A stretch of 39,829 nucleotides of DNA from Oscillospiraceae bacterium (lineage in GTDB: Bacteria > Bacillota > Clostridia > Oscillospirales > CAG-272): the NCBI GenBank assembly GCA_015063455.1, contig SVUC01000005.1:1-39829 (forward strand), given 5' to 3'. The position numbers and the translations under genes were made by a program. The notes beneath the pieces are model-generated. The model did not search any database. It had not been told where the DNA came from and saw nothing but the letters and a program-made list of their open reading frames with translations. This document shows positions 1 to 8,996 of this stretch, in pieces (the stretch's first letter is position 1; each line of letters begins with the position of its first letter).

Positions 1-333
1 CTCGTTCCCTTCAACTACGAAAAGGTTATCGAATCTGTTAAGAAGACAGGTAAGATCATCATCGTAGGTGATGCTGTTGACCGTGGATCTATGATGCGTG
101 ATATGGCTTCCAACATCACAGAAATGGCATTCGATTACCTCGATGCTCCTCCGGCTGTTTACGGCTCCAGAAACTGGATCACACCTGCATTCGAGCTTGA
201 AAAGTACTACTTCCCGCAGGCTGACGGTATCATCGACGTTATCTCCGAAAAGCTTATGCCTATCCCGGGACACGTTACAACATACAACGAAACAGAACTC
301 GAACACATCGAACGCGCAAAGAAGGGTCTCTAA
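1..333 (+). CDS. 2-oxoacid (pyruvate/acetoin) dehydrogenase E1 component beta-like, C-terminal part (5' truncated by window)
   Basis: Open frame from nt 1: LVPFNYEKVIESVKKTGKIIIVGDAVDRGSMMRDMAS...; transketolase C-terminal-like sequence; TAA at 331-333. Confidence 0.7.
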   Translation, partial: LVPFNYEKVIESVKKTGKIIIVGDAVDRGSMMRDMASNITEMAFDYLDAPPAVYGSRNWITPAFELEKYYFPQADGIIDVISEKLMPIPGHVTTYNETELEHIERAKKGL

Positions 334-355
334 TTCTTAAGTTTCACAAAAAATT

Positions 356-387
356 AAGACGATCGGATTTCCGATCGTCTTTTTTTA
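356..387. terminator. Rho-independent terminator
   Basis: AAGACGATCGGatttCCGATCGTCTTTTTTT hairpin plus T tract. Confidence 0.85.
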
Positions 388-1152
388 TGCACTTTTTTTG
401 CTGAGATGTCTGAGATAAATCGCAAGAACTATTCCACCGATTATCATTATTATTCCTATAACGATCATAATGCCGGCGACGATTGATACGGGGTTGTATT
501 CTGCAAATGATGAGAACATTTCGCTGCCGGTATCCCATCCGCTTATCGCAGGTCCGTGGCTTCCGTATATTTGATTAAACAACTCGTCAGCAACATCTGC
601 GGGAAGGTCCTCACCGCCAATGATCTGGGGCTTGGAGCTTCCGAAAGGAAACTCTTCGGAGAATGATGACATAGTCTCTGACATTCCAACAACCATTCGG
701 TTTACGATAAATTTTATTATTCCGCCGAGCCCGGCGATTCCCGCACCTATACACGAGACCACCACGCCGAGAAGCCATCCGAAGCGTTTTGCGCCGCGTC
801 CGAGTGATCGCGGCAGATTGTTCATCCACTCCTCATTCCCACGTTCTGCCCGACGAGATGAGGTGTAAGGTGCATTATTCTGCTCTGTCCTTTGATTTTC
901 ATTATTCTCGGACTTTACTTCCTCATTAACTTCCTCTTCTTCGAAAGGAATTCCTTCTTCATCGTTCAAAAGCCAATCTGTAGATACACCGAACAGCTTT
1001 GAGATAGCCAGAAGATTTTCGATCTCGGGCGCGGCACTTCCGCATTCCCATTTTGAGATCGCCTGACGGGATACACCAAGCTTCTCTGCAAGTGTCTCCT
1101 GCGACATCCCCACTTTCTTTCTACAATACAAAATCTTATCGTAAATTTTCAT
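385..1152 (-). CDS. XRE-family HTH transcriptional regulator with C-terminal transmembrane segments
   Basis: MKIYDKILYCRKKVGMSQETLAEKLGVSRQAISKWECGSAAPEIENLLAISKLFGVSTDWLL HTH; hydrophobic C-terminal segments; Shine-Dalgarno upstream of 1152. Confidence 0.85.
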   Translation of the reverse strand: MKIYDKILYCRKKVGMSQETLAEKLGVSRQAISKWECGSAAPEIENLLAISKLFGVSTDWLLNDEEGIPFEEEEVNEEVKSENNENQRTEQNNAPYTSSRRAERGNEEWMNNLPRSLGRGAKRFGWLLGVVVSCIGAGIAGLGGIIKFIVNRMVVGMSETMSSFSEEFPFGSSKPQIIGGEDLPADVADELFNQIYGSHGPAISGWDTGSEMFSSFAEYNPVSIVAGIMIVIGIIMIIGGIVLAIYLRHLSKKSA

Positions 1153-1206
1153 TTTATTCTCCTTGAATGGATAAATCAAATCAGCATTTCTGCTTTCTGT
1201 GACAAT

Positions 1207-1235
1207 ATTATACCAAAACAATGGTACCAAAACAA
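1207..1235 (-). promoter_or_regulatory. Sigma-A-type promoter of XRE gene, overlapping an 11-bp direct repeat
   Basis: Minus strand TTGTTT-17-TATAAT; TACCAAAACAA at 1211-1221 and 1225-1235 (plus strand). Confidence 0.6.
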
Positions 1236-1337
1236 CCGCTCAGAGTTATCAAATCACCAAAAAATCTGCAACTGACGGTTGCATTTTTACAAAAAAGTCG
1301 GAATTCTCCCTATTTTTTTCACACAGTGATAATTTTA

Positions 1338-1378
1338 TCAAGTGTTTACTTGACTTTTTAAGAATATTATCTTATAAT
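1338..1378 (+). promoter_or_regulatory. Promoter of GRE1 with overlapping inverted repeat
   Basis: TTGACT (1350-1355)-17-TATAAT (1373-1378); TCAAGT-gttt-ACTTGA at 1338-1353. Confidence 0.7.
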
Positions 1379-1459
1379 CATAGTATAGATTAATATAATG
1401 GATTAATATTTATAGTTCGGATATATCCGCCATTAATTGAATTTCACGGGAGGTAAACC

Positions 1460-3628
1460 ATGACAGAAATCTACAAATTAGATCCTTATGCTTACACATA
1501 TTATCATAACAGCGAAAAACCGCAAAATATAAAAATGGCACTCGCTTCTCGCGAAGTGGCAAAAACCTCAATCATCAATATCGATCAAAAAAACTATATG
1601 TGTTCCGCTTCAGCACGTGCTGAAAACTCTGCGATATACTACAATTACGGTTCAGGTCTTGATTCACTGCCGGATAAAATCAAATCCAACTGCGAGAATC
1701 ATCCGGAGATCGCGGACGAACTTAAAAAAATATATGATGCGATCGAACCCGACCTTATCAAAAATGTTGTTCCAAGAGCTCGCGATACATATGAGAATAA
1801 GCTCGAGCGACTTGGCGCTTGTTGGGGCGGTGGTTGGGCAGGTCATTCCAATCCCGACTATGACAGACTTCTCCACCTCGGCACAAACGGAATCAGAAAG
1901 CTTATTGCTCAGTACAAGCAAATAAATGATGACAAAGCAGACTTCTATGAAGGCTGTGAGATCATGCTTGATGCAATAGATATTCTCGGTGACAGAGTCC
2001 GTGAGCTTGCGCTGAAGGAAGCTGAAGAAGCTGCAGATACAGGAGCAAGAAAAGAATATGAAGCAATAGCGAAAGTATTCGAGGTTATTCCTCGCGAACC
2101 CGCATATGATATGCGTTCCGCTATTCAACTGTTTTGGCTCGTATTTACCTTTGACGGCGTAGACTCCCCCGGTCGTCTCGATCAGTTCATGATCGATTAT
2201 TGGAGAGCGACTGATGATAAGGATGAAGCACGTCTTCTGTTTGAAAGAATGTGGGATGCTTTCCACAACACAAGAACTTGGAATCTCTGCATCAGCGGAT
2301 CTGACGAAAATTGGAACGATATGTCGAATGAACTCACATATGTCGTTCTCGACTGCTGCGAGAAATTCCGTTTCAACACACCCAATGTAACACTCCGCGT
2401 GCACCGCAATACTCCTGATAAGATATGGAAACGTGCCGCTGAGTCTATCGCCACAGGAATCGGTCTTCCTGCGATCTACAATGACGAAGTTGTTTGCCCT
2501 GCCCTTGAGAAAATGGGTATACCACCTTACCACAGTCACCTCTACTGTATGAATGGATGCAACCAGATCGACATTATGGGTAAGTCTCATATGGGGCTTG
2601 AGGATGGAGAGGTAAACTTCGGAAAGTGTCTCGAATATACACTCCACGACGGATTTGATACCAAACATAATACATTCGCAAGTATTCACACAGGAAATGC
2701 GGCTCACTTCAAATCATTTGACGAGCTTATGCAGGCGTTCTACCGTCAGGTAGATTATATAACAGATGTGGCTACAAGTCTCTCTGTATCATCTCAGAGA
2801 TCGTATGCGCTCTATTCCCCTTCTCCGCTTCGCTCCTGCCTTATTGAAGGATGCCTCGAGAAAGGAAGAGACTACAAAGACGGCGGTCCTCTCTACGGTG
2901 ACGGTCAGATCCTCTCAGAAGGTATGCCCGACTGTGTCGACTCACTCATCGCTCTCAAAAAATTTGTTTTTGAAGAAAAACGTTACACAATGGCTGAAAT
3001 TGTTGCAGCGCTTCGAAATAATTTCGAGGGATATGAAGAAATGCGTGCGGTCCTCAAAACTGCTCCGCACTTCGGAAATGATGATCCATACGTAGATACA
3101 CTTATGAAGGAAATCTCAGATCATTGGTTTGCTTATCTGAAAACAAAGAGTACATTCCGAGGCGGAAGATTCGCAGGCGGATGCAGCACATTCCGTCGTG
3201 CAGCTAACAACGGTCTTGCGTGCGGCGCACTTCCGAACGGTTTGCTTGAAGAAGAATCAATCTTTGCAGATTCAATTGGTGCTACCCCCGGAAGAGATGT
3301 AAGCGGTCCCACAGCAGCAGTTAAATCAGCTTTGGTATATGATCAGACAGAGGTTGCAAGCGGATTTGTATTCCAGCTTCGCTTCGACAAAAAGCTCTTT
3401 GCTACTCCGAAGGGTATGGAATCCTTCATCAACCTCGCAAAAACATACTTTGCAGGCGGAGGTCAGCAGCTCTCGATCAATGTTCTCTCAGCTGAAGATC
3501 TGATAGAAGCGCAGAAGCATCCAGAAAATTACGGGGATCTTGTCGTTCGTGTCGGCGGTTACAGCGATTACTTCACATCGCTCAAGAAACCGATGCAGGA
3601 CAACATTATCGCAAGAACAATTTATTGA
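1460..3628 (+). CDS. Glycyl radical enzyme, pyruvate formate-lyase family, substrate unknown (GRE1)
   Basis: 722 aa; C-terminal VVRVGGYSDYF glycyl radical motif (Gly700); central NGCNQ (Cys367); GGGQQLSINV; GGAGG Shine-Dalgarno. Confidence 0.9.
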   Translation: MTEIYKLDPYAYTYYHNSEKPQNIKMALASREVAKTSIINIDQKNYMCSASARAENSAIYYNYGSGLDSLPDKIKSNCENHPEIADELKKIYDAIEPDLIKNVVPRARDTYENKLERLGACWGGGWAGHSNPDYDRLLHLGTNGIRKLIAQYKQINDDKADFYEGCEIMLDAIDILGDRVRELALKEAEEAADTGARKEYEAIAKVFEVIPREPAYDMRSAIQLFWLVFTFDGVDSPGRLDQFMIDYWRATDDKDEARLLFERMWDAFHNTRTWNLCISGSDENWNDMSNELTYVVLDCCEKFRFNTPNVTLRVHRNTPDKIWKRAAESIATGIGLPAIYNDEVVCPALEKMGIPPYHSHLYCMNGCNQIDIMGKSHMGLEDGEVNFGKCLEYTLHDGFDTKHNTFASIHTGNAAHFKSFDELMQAFYRQVDYITDVATSLSVSSQRSYALYSPSPLRSCLIEGCLEKGRDYKDGGPLYGDGQILSEGMPDCVDSLIALKKFVFEEKRYTMAEIVAALRNNFEGYEEMRAVLKTAPHFGNDDPYVDTLMKEISDHWFAYLKTKSTFRGGRFAGGCSTFRRAANNGLACGALPNGLLEEESIFADSIGATPGRDVSGPTAAVKSALVYDQTEVASGFVFQLRFDKKLFATPKGMESFINLAKTYFAGGGQQLSINVLSAEDLIEAQKHPENYGDLVVRVGGYSDYFTSLKKPMQDNIIARTIY

Positions 3629-3646
3629 TCCTACTTATAAACACAC

Positions 3647-3681
3647 AAAAAGCTCATCCTTTTTATCGGATGAGCTTTTTT
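3647..3681. terminator. Bidirectional rho-independent terminator between convergent genes
   Basis: AAAAAGCTCATCC...GGATGAGCTTTTTT. Confidence 0.85.
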
Positions 3682-3694
3682 GATTATTCACAGA

Positions 3695-6469
3695 TTATTC
3701 TGCGGGTGTTGCGGGAGCAGCTACTTCAAACTCTACTGTGAATGTCTTTGTACCGATTTTGAATGTGAGCTTGTATTCGCCTGCTTCAAGAGCACTTGCA
3801 AGTGTGATGTCAACTGTGTTCTCGCCTCCGAGGGTGACAGTGTTTCCCTCGATAGATACTGCTGTCTCACCTTTTTCGAGCTTCACTGCTGTGATTACTG
3901 AATCAGAGAAGTTTTCGAGGTCGAAGTCAGGTGTTACTGTGATTACAGAATCTGCGTACTCAGCTTCAAATGATGCGCTGTCACTTTCAATGATAAGTGT
4001 AACTACACCGCGATCGGAGATGAATTCAATGTTTCTCATGTAAAGATCTGCGATTGTTACGTTTGTTGTACCGCTTTCATTTACTCTGATCACTTTCACG
4101 TCAGATGCAAGTGTGAATGTTGTACCGTCAACCGAGATTGTGCTTGCAGTATAACCTGTAACAAATCCGCTTACTGTAATTTCTGCTGTATCGGATGTGA
4201 TAGTGTTATCTGTACCGCATCTGTAGTCTGTTCCAACAACGAGGTTGCCGTGTCTGGAGAGCTTTGTTTCTACCTTACCTGTTGTAAGATTGAGAACTGT
4301 GTACTCAACATAAGCAACGCCGTCTTCGTATACGAGACCGTTTTCTGCAAGAACTCTTACGAATTCTGCGTCAAGGTCATAGTTGCCGAGAGAACCGTCG
4401 GAGATGTAAAGGTACTTGAGTGTTTCAACAGAACCTACTTCGTTGTTGAATACGGCTACTACCTGTGCACCGTCATTCACATTGATCGTGGAGTTGTACA
4501 CGCCTGTACGCTGAAGAATGAGACCGTTTTCGTTTACAACGATTACTGTGTCCTTATCACATACGAAGCGTACATTTTCAAGCCCTGCAACTGAGGAGAT
4601 AGCCTGTGCGCTGCCTGCTGTGATCGTGTAATAATTTCTGCCGCCGAGTTCAATTGATGTACCGTCAGCACTGTCGATCATATATGCGATCTCATCAAGT
4701 CCGCCTGAATTCTGAACGAATTCTGCCTTGCCTGATACAATGATGCCGTCTTCTACTGTGGGATCGATAAGTGTGTACTCCCCTGCTGTTTCTGTGTATC
4801 TGTACACTTTACCCTCTGTACCTGTTGAGCCGTTTAGATAAATGTTCTTTTCTTCACCGTCAACGAACGCTGTCATTACATATCTGAAGCTTCCGTTTTC
4901 GTAAATTCTGTGAGCGTCGGAGAGTGCTACGAGGTACTTACTTGCATTTGTAATTGTGACGCCCTCAACTACTGCTACAACCGCCTCGTCGCGAACAACA
5001 ACTACTGCGTTTGTACCGAGTGTGAGCTTATTCTTGATAGACTCGGCAGAGATACCTGCTTTGTCGTTACCAAGCTTGTACTGATGATCGCCGATCTTAA
5101 CAACAGAATTTGTGATTCTCTTTACAATTCCGCTTTCGATTTCAAGGATCTCTGTGATCTCAAGTTCTTTTGCGCTTGAATTGTAGTAGTAGAGAACGTA
5201 GTCGCCGCTTTCAGCTTTAACTTCATTTACAAAGTTGATCTCGTCAGCCTTCTTGTTTGCCGCAAGATTGATCTTGCCGTCGGAGCTGATGTCAAGCATA
5301 TTCATTTCATATACTCTGATCACACCGCGGCGAGCAACATCGTTACCGTCATCAAACATAAGAGTTACTCTGTAGAATCCGAGAAGATCGTTGAGTTCTT
5401 CTACATCGTCAATAATCTCAAGCTTGCCGTCTTCATCGTATGCGTGAAGAATGAGTTCGTTATCGTTTGTTGAGAGCTCGTCGGAATACTGAGAAACAAG
5501 TGTGTATTCGTTTCCGCCGATCTCAACGATGTCGCCGTCGATCTTAACAGATGTGAAATCTTTTGTGCTTGTGCGTTCCACAGCAGAAAGGATCTGATGC
5601 TTTCCTGCGTCTTCGCTGTAAATCAGCTTGAATGACTTGCCAAGGTAAGAATTAGCATCGCCTTCAAGGTTCATTTCTGAATAAGGAACTGTGATATAGA
5701 ACGAATCGTCTGAATGGTTTGAGCAATGAAGAGTTACATAACCGTTCTTAACAACTGTTCTGTTCTCAAGTGTGTAGTCGTTAGTAGCAACGAGAGTTGC
5801 ATCTGCCATCTTATAGTCGAATACTTCTTCGATAATTGATGTAGATTCAAAATAAGTATTGCCGTTTGCAGTAGTCTTGCTGATAAGGTATTCTGCTGTA
5901 AGAGAGTTATAAAGAATAACTGCTGTCTCTTCTCTTGTGAGGATTTCTTCATAATCTATCTCCTCAAGGCCCTTATCAAGTCCGAGCTTGATACCTGCGT
6001 TTATGTATGTCCACGGGTATCCTGCCTTCATTGCAGATGTTTCATGACCAAGAGCACGGACGAGCATTGTCATCGCGTCCTGCTTTGTGATTCCACCTCT
6101 CGGATTAAATGTTGTAGCAGATGTACCGATAATGTATCCTGCTGCGTTTGCCCAAGAGATCGCACCGTTATAATAAGGTTCATAGAGGTCTTCAAACTTT
6201 GTTGTGTTTACTCTGCCGGCGTCATCTCTTCCGAGCATTAATCTGAAGAGGAATGTTGCCATCTGTTCTCTGGTAACATCTTCAAGGGGAGAGAATTCAT
6301 TCTCGCCTGTTCCTTTGATTACGCCGATATCGGAAAGAATTGATATTTCAGTCTGTGCGGGGTTGTCAATAGTTACATCGTCATAGGTTTTTGCAAAAGA
6401 TACGGTTCCTGCACTCGCTGCCATAATTGATGCAAGTGAAAGACCGATAAACTTTTTCATACCGTTCAT
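3695..6469 (-). CDS. S-layer homology (SLH) domain-containing secreted protein
   Basis: Signal peptide MNGMKKFIGLSLASIMAASAGTVSFA, then SLH-like repeats (LSDIGVIKGTGENEFSPLEDVTREQMATFLFRLM; AAGYIIGTSATTFNPRGGITKQDAMTMLVRALG); AGGAGG Shine-Dalgarno upstream of 6469. Confidence 0.85.
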   Translation of the reverse strand: MNGMKKFIGLSLASIMAASAGTVSFAKTYDDVTIDNPAQTEISILSDIGVIKGTGENEFSPLEDVTREQMATFLFRLMLGRDDAGRVNTTKFEDLYEPYYNGAISWANAAGYIIGTSATTFNPRGGITKQDAMTMLVRALGHETSAMKAGYPWTYINAGIKLGLDKGLEEIDYEEILTREETAVILYNSLTAEYLISKTTANGNTYFESTSIIEEVFDYKMADATLVATNDYTLENRTVVKNGYVTLHCSNHSDDSFYITVPYSEMNLEGDANSYLGKSFKLIYSEDAGKHQILSAVERTSTKDFTSVKIDGDIVEIGGNEYTLVSQYSDELSTNDNELILHAYDEDGKLEIIDDVEELNDLLGFYRVTLMFDDGNDVARRGVIRVYEMNMLDISSDGKINLAANKKADEINFVNEVKAESGDYVLYYYNSSAKELEITEILEIESGIVKRITNSVVKIGDHQYKLGNDKAGISAESIKNKLTLGTNAVVVVRDEAVVAVVEGVTITNASKYLVALSDAHRIYENGSFRYVMTAFVDGEEKNIYLNGSTGTEGKVYRYTETAGEYTLIDPTVEDGIIVSGKAEFVQNSGGLDEIAYMIDSADGTSIELGGRNYYTITAGSAQAISSVAGLENVRFVCDKDTVIVVNENGLILQRTGVYNSTINVNDGAQVVAVFNNEVGSVETLKYLYISDGSLGNYDLDAEFVRVLAENGLVYEDGVAYVEYTVLNLTTGKVETKLSRHGNLVVGTDYRCGTDNTITSDTAEITVSGFVTGYTASTISVDGTTFTLASDVKVIRVNESGTTNVTIADLYMRNIEFISDRGVVTLIIESDSASFEAEYADSVITVTPDFDLENFSDSVITAVKLEKGETAVSIEGNTVTLGGENTVDITLASALEAGEYKLTFKIGTKTFTVEFEVAAPATPAE

Positions 6470-6523
6470 AAGTTTTCCTCCTGTTTTTGCATAGGCGGTT
6501 TGCTTTCTTTCCACCGCGTTGAT

Positions 6524-6552
6524 ATGATATCATACGGAGAAAAAATAATCAA
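6524..6552 (-). promoter_or_regulatory. Promoter of SLH protein gene
   Basis: Minus strand TTGATT-17-TATCAT. Confidence 0.5.
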
Positions 6553-6662
6553 CAGTTTTTGTGCATATGAAACATAATTGAAATATATATTCATTTGTTT
6601 TTAATTATTTTTCACAATTATGGAAAAACAGGAAGATTGAAATGAAAAAGAGAATGGTACTA

Positions 6663-6691
6663 TTGTCAGTTTTTGATTTTTATGATATAAT
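6663..6691 (+). promoter_or_regulatory. Promoter of SGNH hydrolase gene
   Basis: TTGTCA-17-TATAAT. Confidence 0.6.
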
Positions 6692-6732
6692 TATTCAGAC
6701 GTGATAATTTGTCAAACAAAAAGGAGGAAATT

Positions 6733-7365
6733 ATGGAAAATCACTGGAAAGGAAAGCTGTGGTATGCGTACGGTACGTCAATGACAAGCATTTCACATGG
6801 AGAATATGTACCCATTGTTGAAAAGCTGTCCGGACTCAACGTAGTTAATAAAGGAATTCCGGGCGGATCGCTGACACCCGACGGATACGGCAAAGGTAAC
6901 ACAAAGGCTGCTGTCATGAACCTTGATGACGGCAAAGAGAACGCAGATCTTATTACTCTGGAAGTTCTTCCTAACGAAGGTGCTACTGTCGGTGATATTT
7001 ACGATACGGATGACGAGTCGTTTTGCGGATGTTTGAACCAATGCCTCAGATATTTGCAGGAAAACACAAAAGCTCAGATCGTATTGATAATTATGATCAA
7101 GACAAACACACAGACACCTGAAGTACCTAATGAAATAAGAAAAATCCCCGAATTTGAGTTCTCGCAGAAAGCTGAACTTGTAGCAAAACTCAATTCAGTT
7201 CCTTTTATCAACGTTTTTTCCGAATCAGGATTTGGATATGCACGAGTAAAAAACAGAGATTATCAACGTGACAAGATTCATCTCAACAAGCTCGGCGGTC
7301 TAAATATGGGAAATTTTGTTTGGAGCAAGCTGAAAGATATTCCTCTTTGGGAAACTGAAATTTGA
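6733..7365 (+). CDS. SGNH/GDSL-type hydrolase (esterase-like), no signal peptide
   Basis: MENHWKGKLWYAYGTSMTS (block I-like), NKGIPGG, C-terminal RDKIHLNKLGG (DxxH); AAGGAGG Shine-Dalgarno. Confidence 0.75.
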   Translation: MENHWKGKLWYAYGTSMTSISHGEYVPIVEKLSGLNVVNKGIPGGSLTPDGYGKGNTKAAVMNLDDGKENADLITLEVLPNEGATVGDIYDTDDESFCGCLNQCLRYLQENTKAQIVLIIMIKTNTQTPEVPNEIRKIPEFEFSQKAELVAKLNSVPFINVFSESGFGYARVKNRDYQRDKIHLNKLGGLNMGNFVWSKLKDIPLWETEI

Positions 7366-7410
7366 TAAAAAATCCCCGACGGATAACCGCCGGGGATTCT
7401 GTATTTTTTT
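7366..7410. terminator. Terminator between convergent genes
   Basis: AATCCCCGaCGGataaCCGcCGGGGATT with T tracts. Confidence 0.75.
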
Positions 7411-7412
7411 GA

Positions 7413-8930
7413 TTATGTCAAATTCCAAGTATCCTCTTCTGAGTCAATCTCAGACTCTTCATCCGATTCTTCTGTTTCCTTGAGCCACTCCTCAAGCTCT
7501 GCAGATTCCTTTTCGTGTCGATCTTTTATCTCTTTTTCATGCTCCTCACGTTCTTCTCTGAGCGCTTCTCTGTCCACGTCCTCAGAGAATTTTTCGTGAA
7601 CTTCCTTTGTCAGACTGACAACATCCGCGATAAAATCGAGCGCAGTTTTATCGCCGTCCTCATAGTCAGTCATGATTACAATGATGTACGGAACCTCATC
7701 ATAAACTATTGCTATATCGTGAAAAGCGCCAATATCCCAGCCGTATTTGTGAGCGACTGTTTCGGGAGGATAATGCTTTGATATCATTACGGTGTGCATA
7801 GAATGCATCATATCATTCTTCATCATTGCCCCGTATTTCCCGTCATAATCAAAGAAATCATACATTGCATTGAGAAATTTCACACAGTCATTCGCAGTGA
7901 TCTGCATAAAACCCTTCGAAGTTCCTTCTATTCCGAGCTGCCACACCTTAGTGTAAAAATCAGAATATCCAAATTTTTCTCGAAGCTGAGCAAATGCAAT
8001 ATTATCACTCGACAAGATAGCCTCTCTGAAAAGCTCGAGCCAGGTAGTCTCGTATCCGTCTTTTTTCCACTGAAGTACGCCTGAACCGTCTACCTTCATC
8101 TCTTCCTTGTCATATGTCCAGATCTCGTCGAGGTTATACTTTTCCTCGCCTTCAAGGTAGATTATCTTACCATCTTCATCATAGTTCGGATGTCTTCCCT
8201 CGAACAACGGATTCCCGTCTTCATCATAGAGAGGATTTCCGTCTTCATCAAAATCGTGCTTGTTTTTCTCAAATGTCTCTATTTTGTCGAGTACGGAATA
8301 GACCCACATCGCTTTGATGATACTTGCAGAATAAAGAATTTCGTCAGCATTATATGTAAGAGACTCGCCTGTTATAAGATTATGGTAAGCAAATGCAATT
8401 TTGGGATAAACAAGAACCAGCTCGTCTTCCTCTTCTTCGGATTCCGAATCTGATGAATCAACATTTTCTTCGTCCTCATCTTTCGGACCGTCTCCGCTGA
8501 CCTTGATGTTTTCAATTATTTCTTCAACCTCACCGGGATCATATTCAGATTCAAAACGAACTATGACGCTCTCGTCAACCTTACTCTTCCAAGCCCACCG
8601 CATCGGAGCGTTCTCCAGAAGATAAATAAGCTTTTCTTCCGGTTCTGTCGGAACATATTCGGTTTCAGTCTCAGTTTCCGAGTCGTGATTTATCTCGTCT
8701 GTATCGTCTTCGTCTGATTCTGTGTCTGATGAAGGATCATAGTCTGTGTCAGAATCGGACTTGTCGCTTCCGTCATCTGTTTCATCCGTGTGGCCCTCAT
8801 GATTGTCGGGTATGTCCTGATGGAAACCACCCGTATAAAAAAATCCGAGATACACAGCACCGCCGAATATCAGAGCCGCGACGATAAGATAAACGACGGT
8901 TATTATATTTTGTTTTTTTCTTCCTGTCAT
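7413..8930 (-). CDS. Membrane-anchored beta-lactamase-fold serine hydrolase with acidic linker
   Basis: N-terminal TM; D/E/S/T-rich linker; SIIK (SxxK), SSDN (SDN), HKYGWDIGAFHDIAIVY (KTG-equivalent region); DEDGNPL repeats. Confidence 0.75.
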   Translation of the reverse strand: MTGRKKQNIITVVYLIVAALIFGGAVYLGFFYTGGFHQDIPDNHEGHTDETDDGSDKSDSDTDYDPSSDTESDEDDTDEINHDSETETETEYVPTEPEEKLIYLLENAPMRWAWKSKVDESVIVRFESEYDPGEVEEIIENIKVSGDGPKDEDEENVDSSDSESEEEEDELVLVYPKIAFAYHNLITGESLTYNADEILYSASIIKAMWVYSVLDKIETFEKNKHDFDEDGNPLYDEDGNPLFEGRHPNYDEDGKIIYLEGEEKYNLDEIWTYDKEEMKVDGSGVLQWKKDGYETTWLELFREAILSSDNIAFAQLREKFGYSDFYTKVWQLGIEGTSKGFMQITANDCVKFLNAMYDFFDYDGKYGAMMKNDMMHSMHTVMISKHYPPETVAHKYGWDIGAFHDIAIVYDEVPYIIVIMTDYEDGDKTALDFIADVVSLTKEVHEKFSEDVDREALREEREEHEKEIKDRHEKESAELEEWLKETEESDEESEIDSEEDTWNLT

Positions 8931-8956
8931 AAAAACCGCCTGAATTAGTCTTGTGA

Positions 8957-8986
8957 TAAAAAATCCCGCGACGTATCGCAGGATTG
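8957..8986 (-). terminator. Terminator downstream of divIC
   Basis: Minus strand AATCCTGCGAtacgTCGCGGGATTTTTT. Confidence 0.7.
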
Positions 8987-8996
8987 ATCTCTATTG

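Noticed and set aside
1388-1409. GATTAATAT direct repeat in the GRE1 leader
   Set aside because: Short AT-rich repeat in an AT-rich leader; not distinguishable from chance.
1664-2707. 347-aa minus-strand ORF
   Set aside because: Fully antisense to the strongly supported GRE1 gene; no recognisable domain; artefact of codon bias.
3680-5179. Several Cys-rich plus-strand ORFs (73-114 aa)
   Set aside because: Antisense to the SLH protein gene; no Shine-Dalgarno or domain support.
6524-6533. ATGATATCAT palindrome shared by the -10 regions of the SLH gene (6524-6533) and GRE2 (34637-34646) as a possible common operator
   Set aside because: A -10 of TATCAT preceded by ATGA makes this palindrome automatically; two AT-rich occurrences are not enough evidence.
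8140-8260. Possible CRISPR or minisatellite from repeated CCGTCTTCATCATA units
   Set aside because: In-frame codon repeats encoding DEDGNP within a CDS; too short and too few for CRISPR. No CRISPR array was found in the window.
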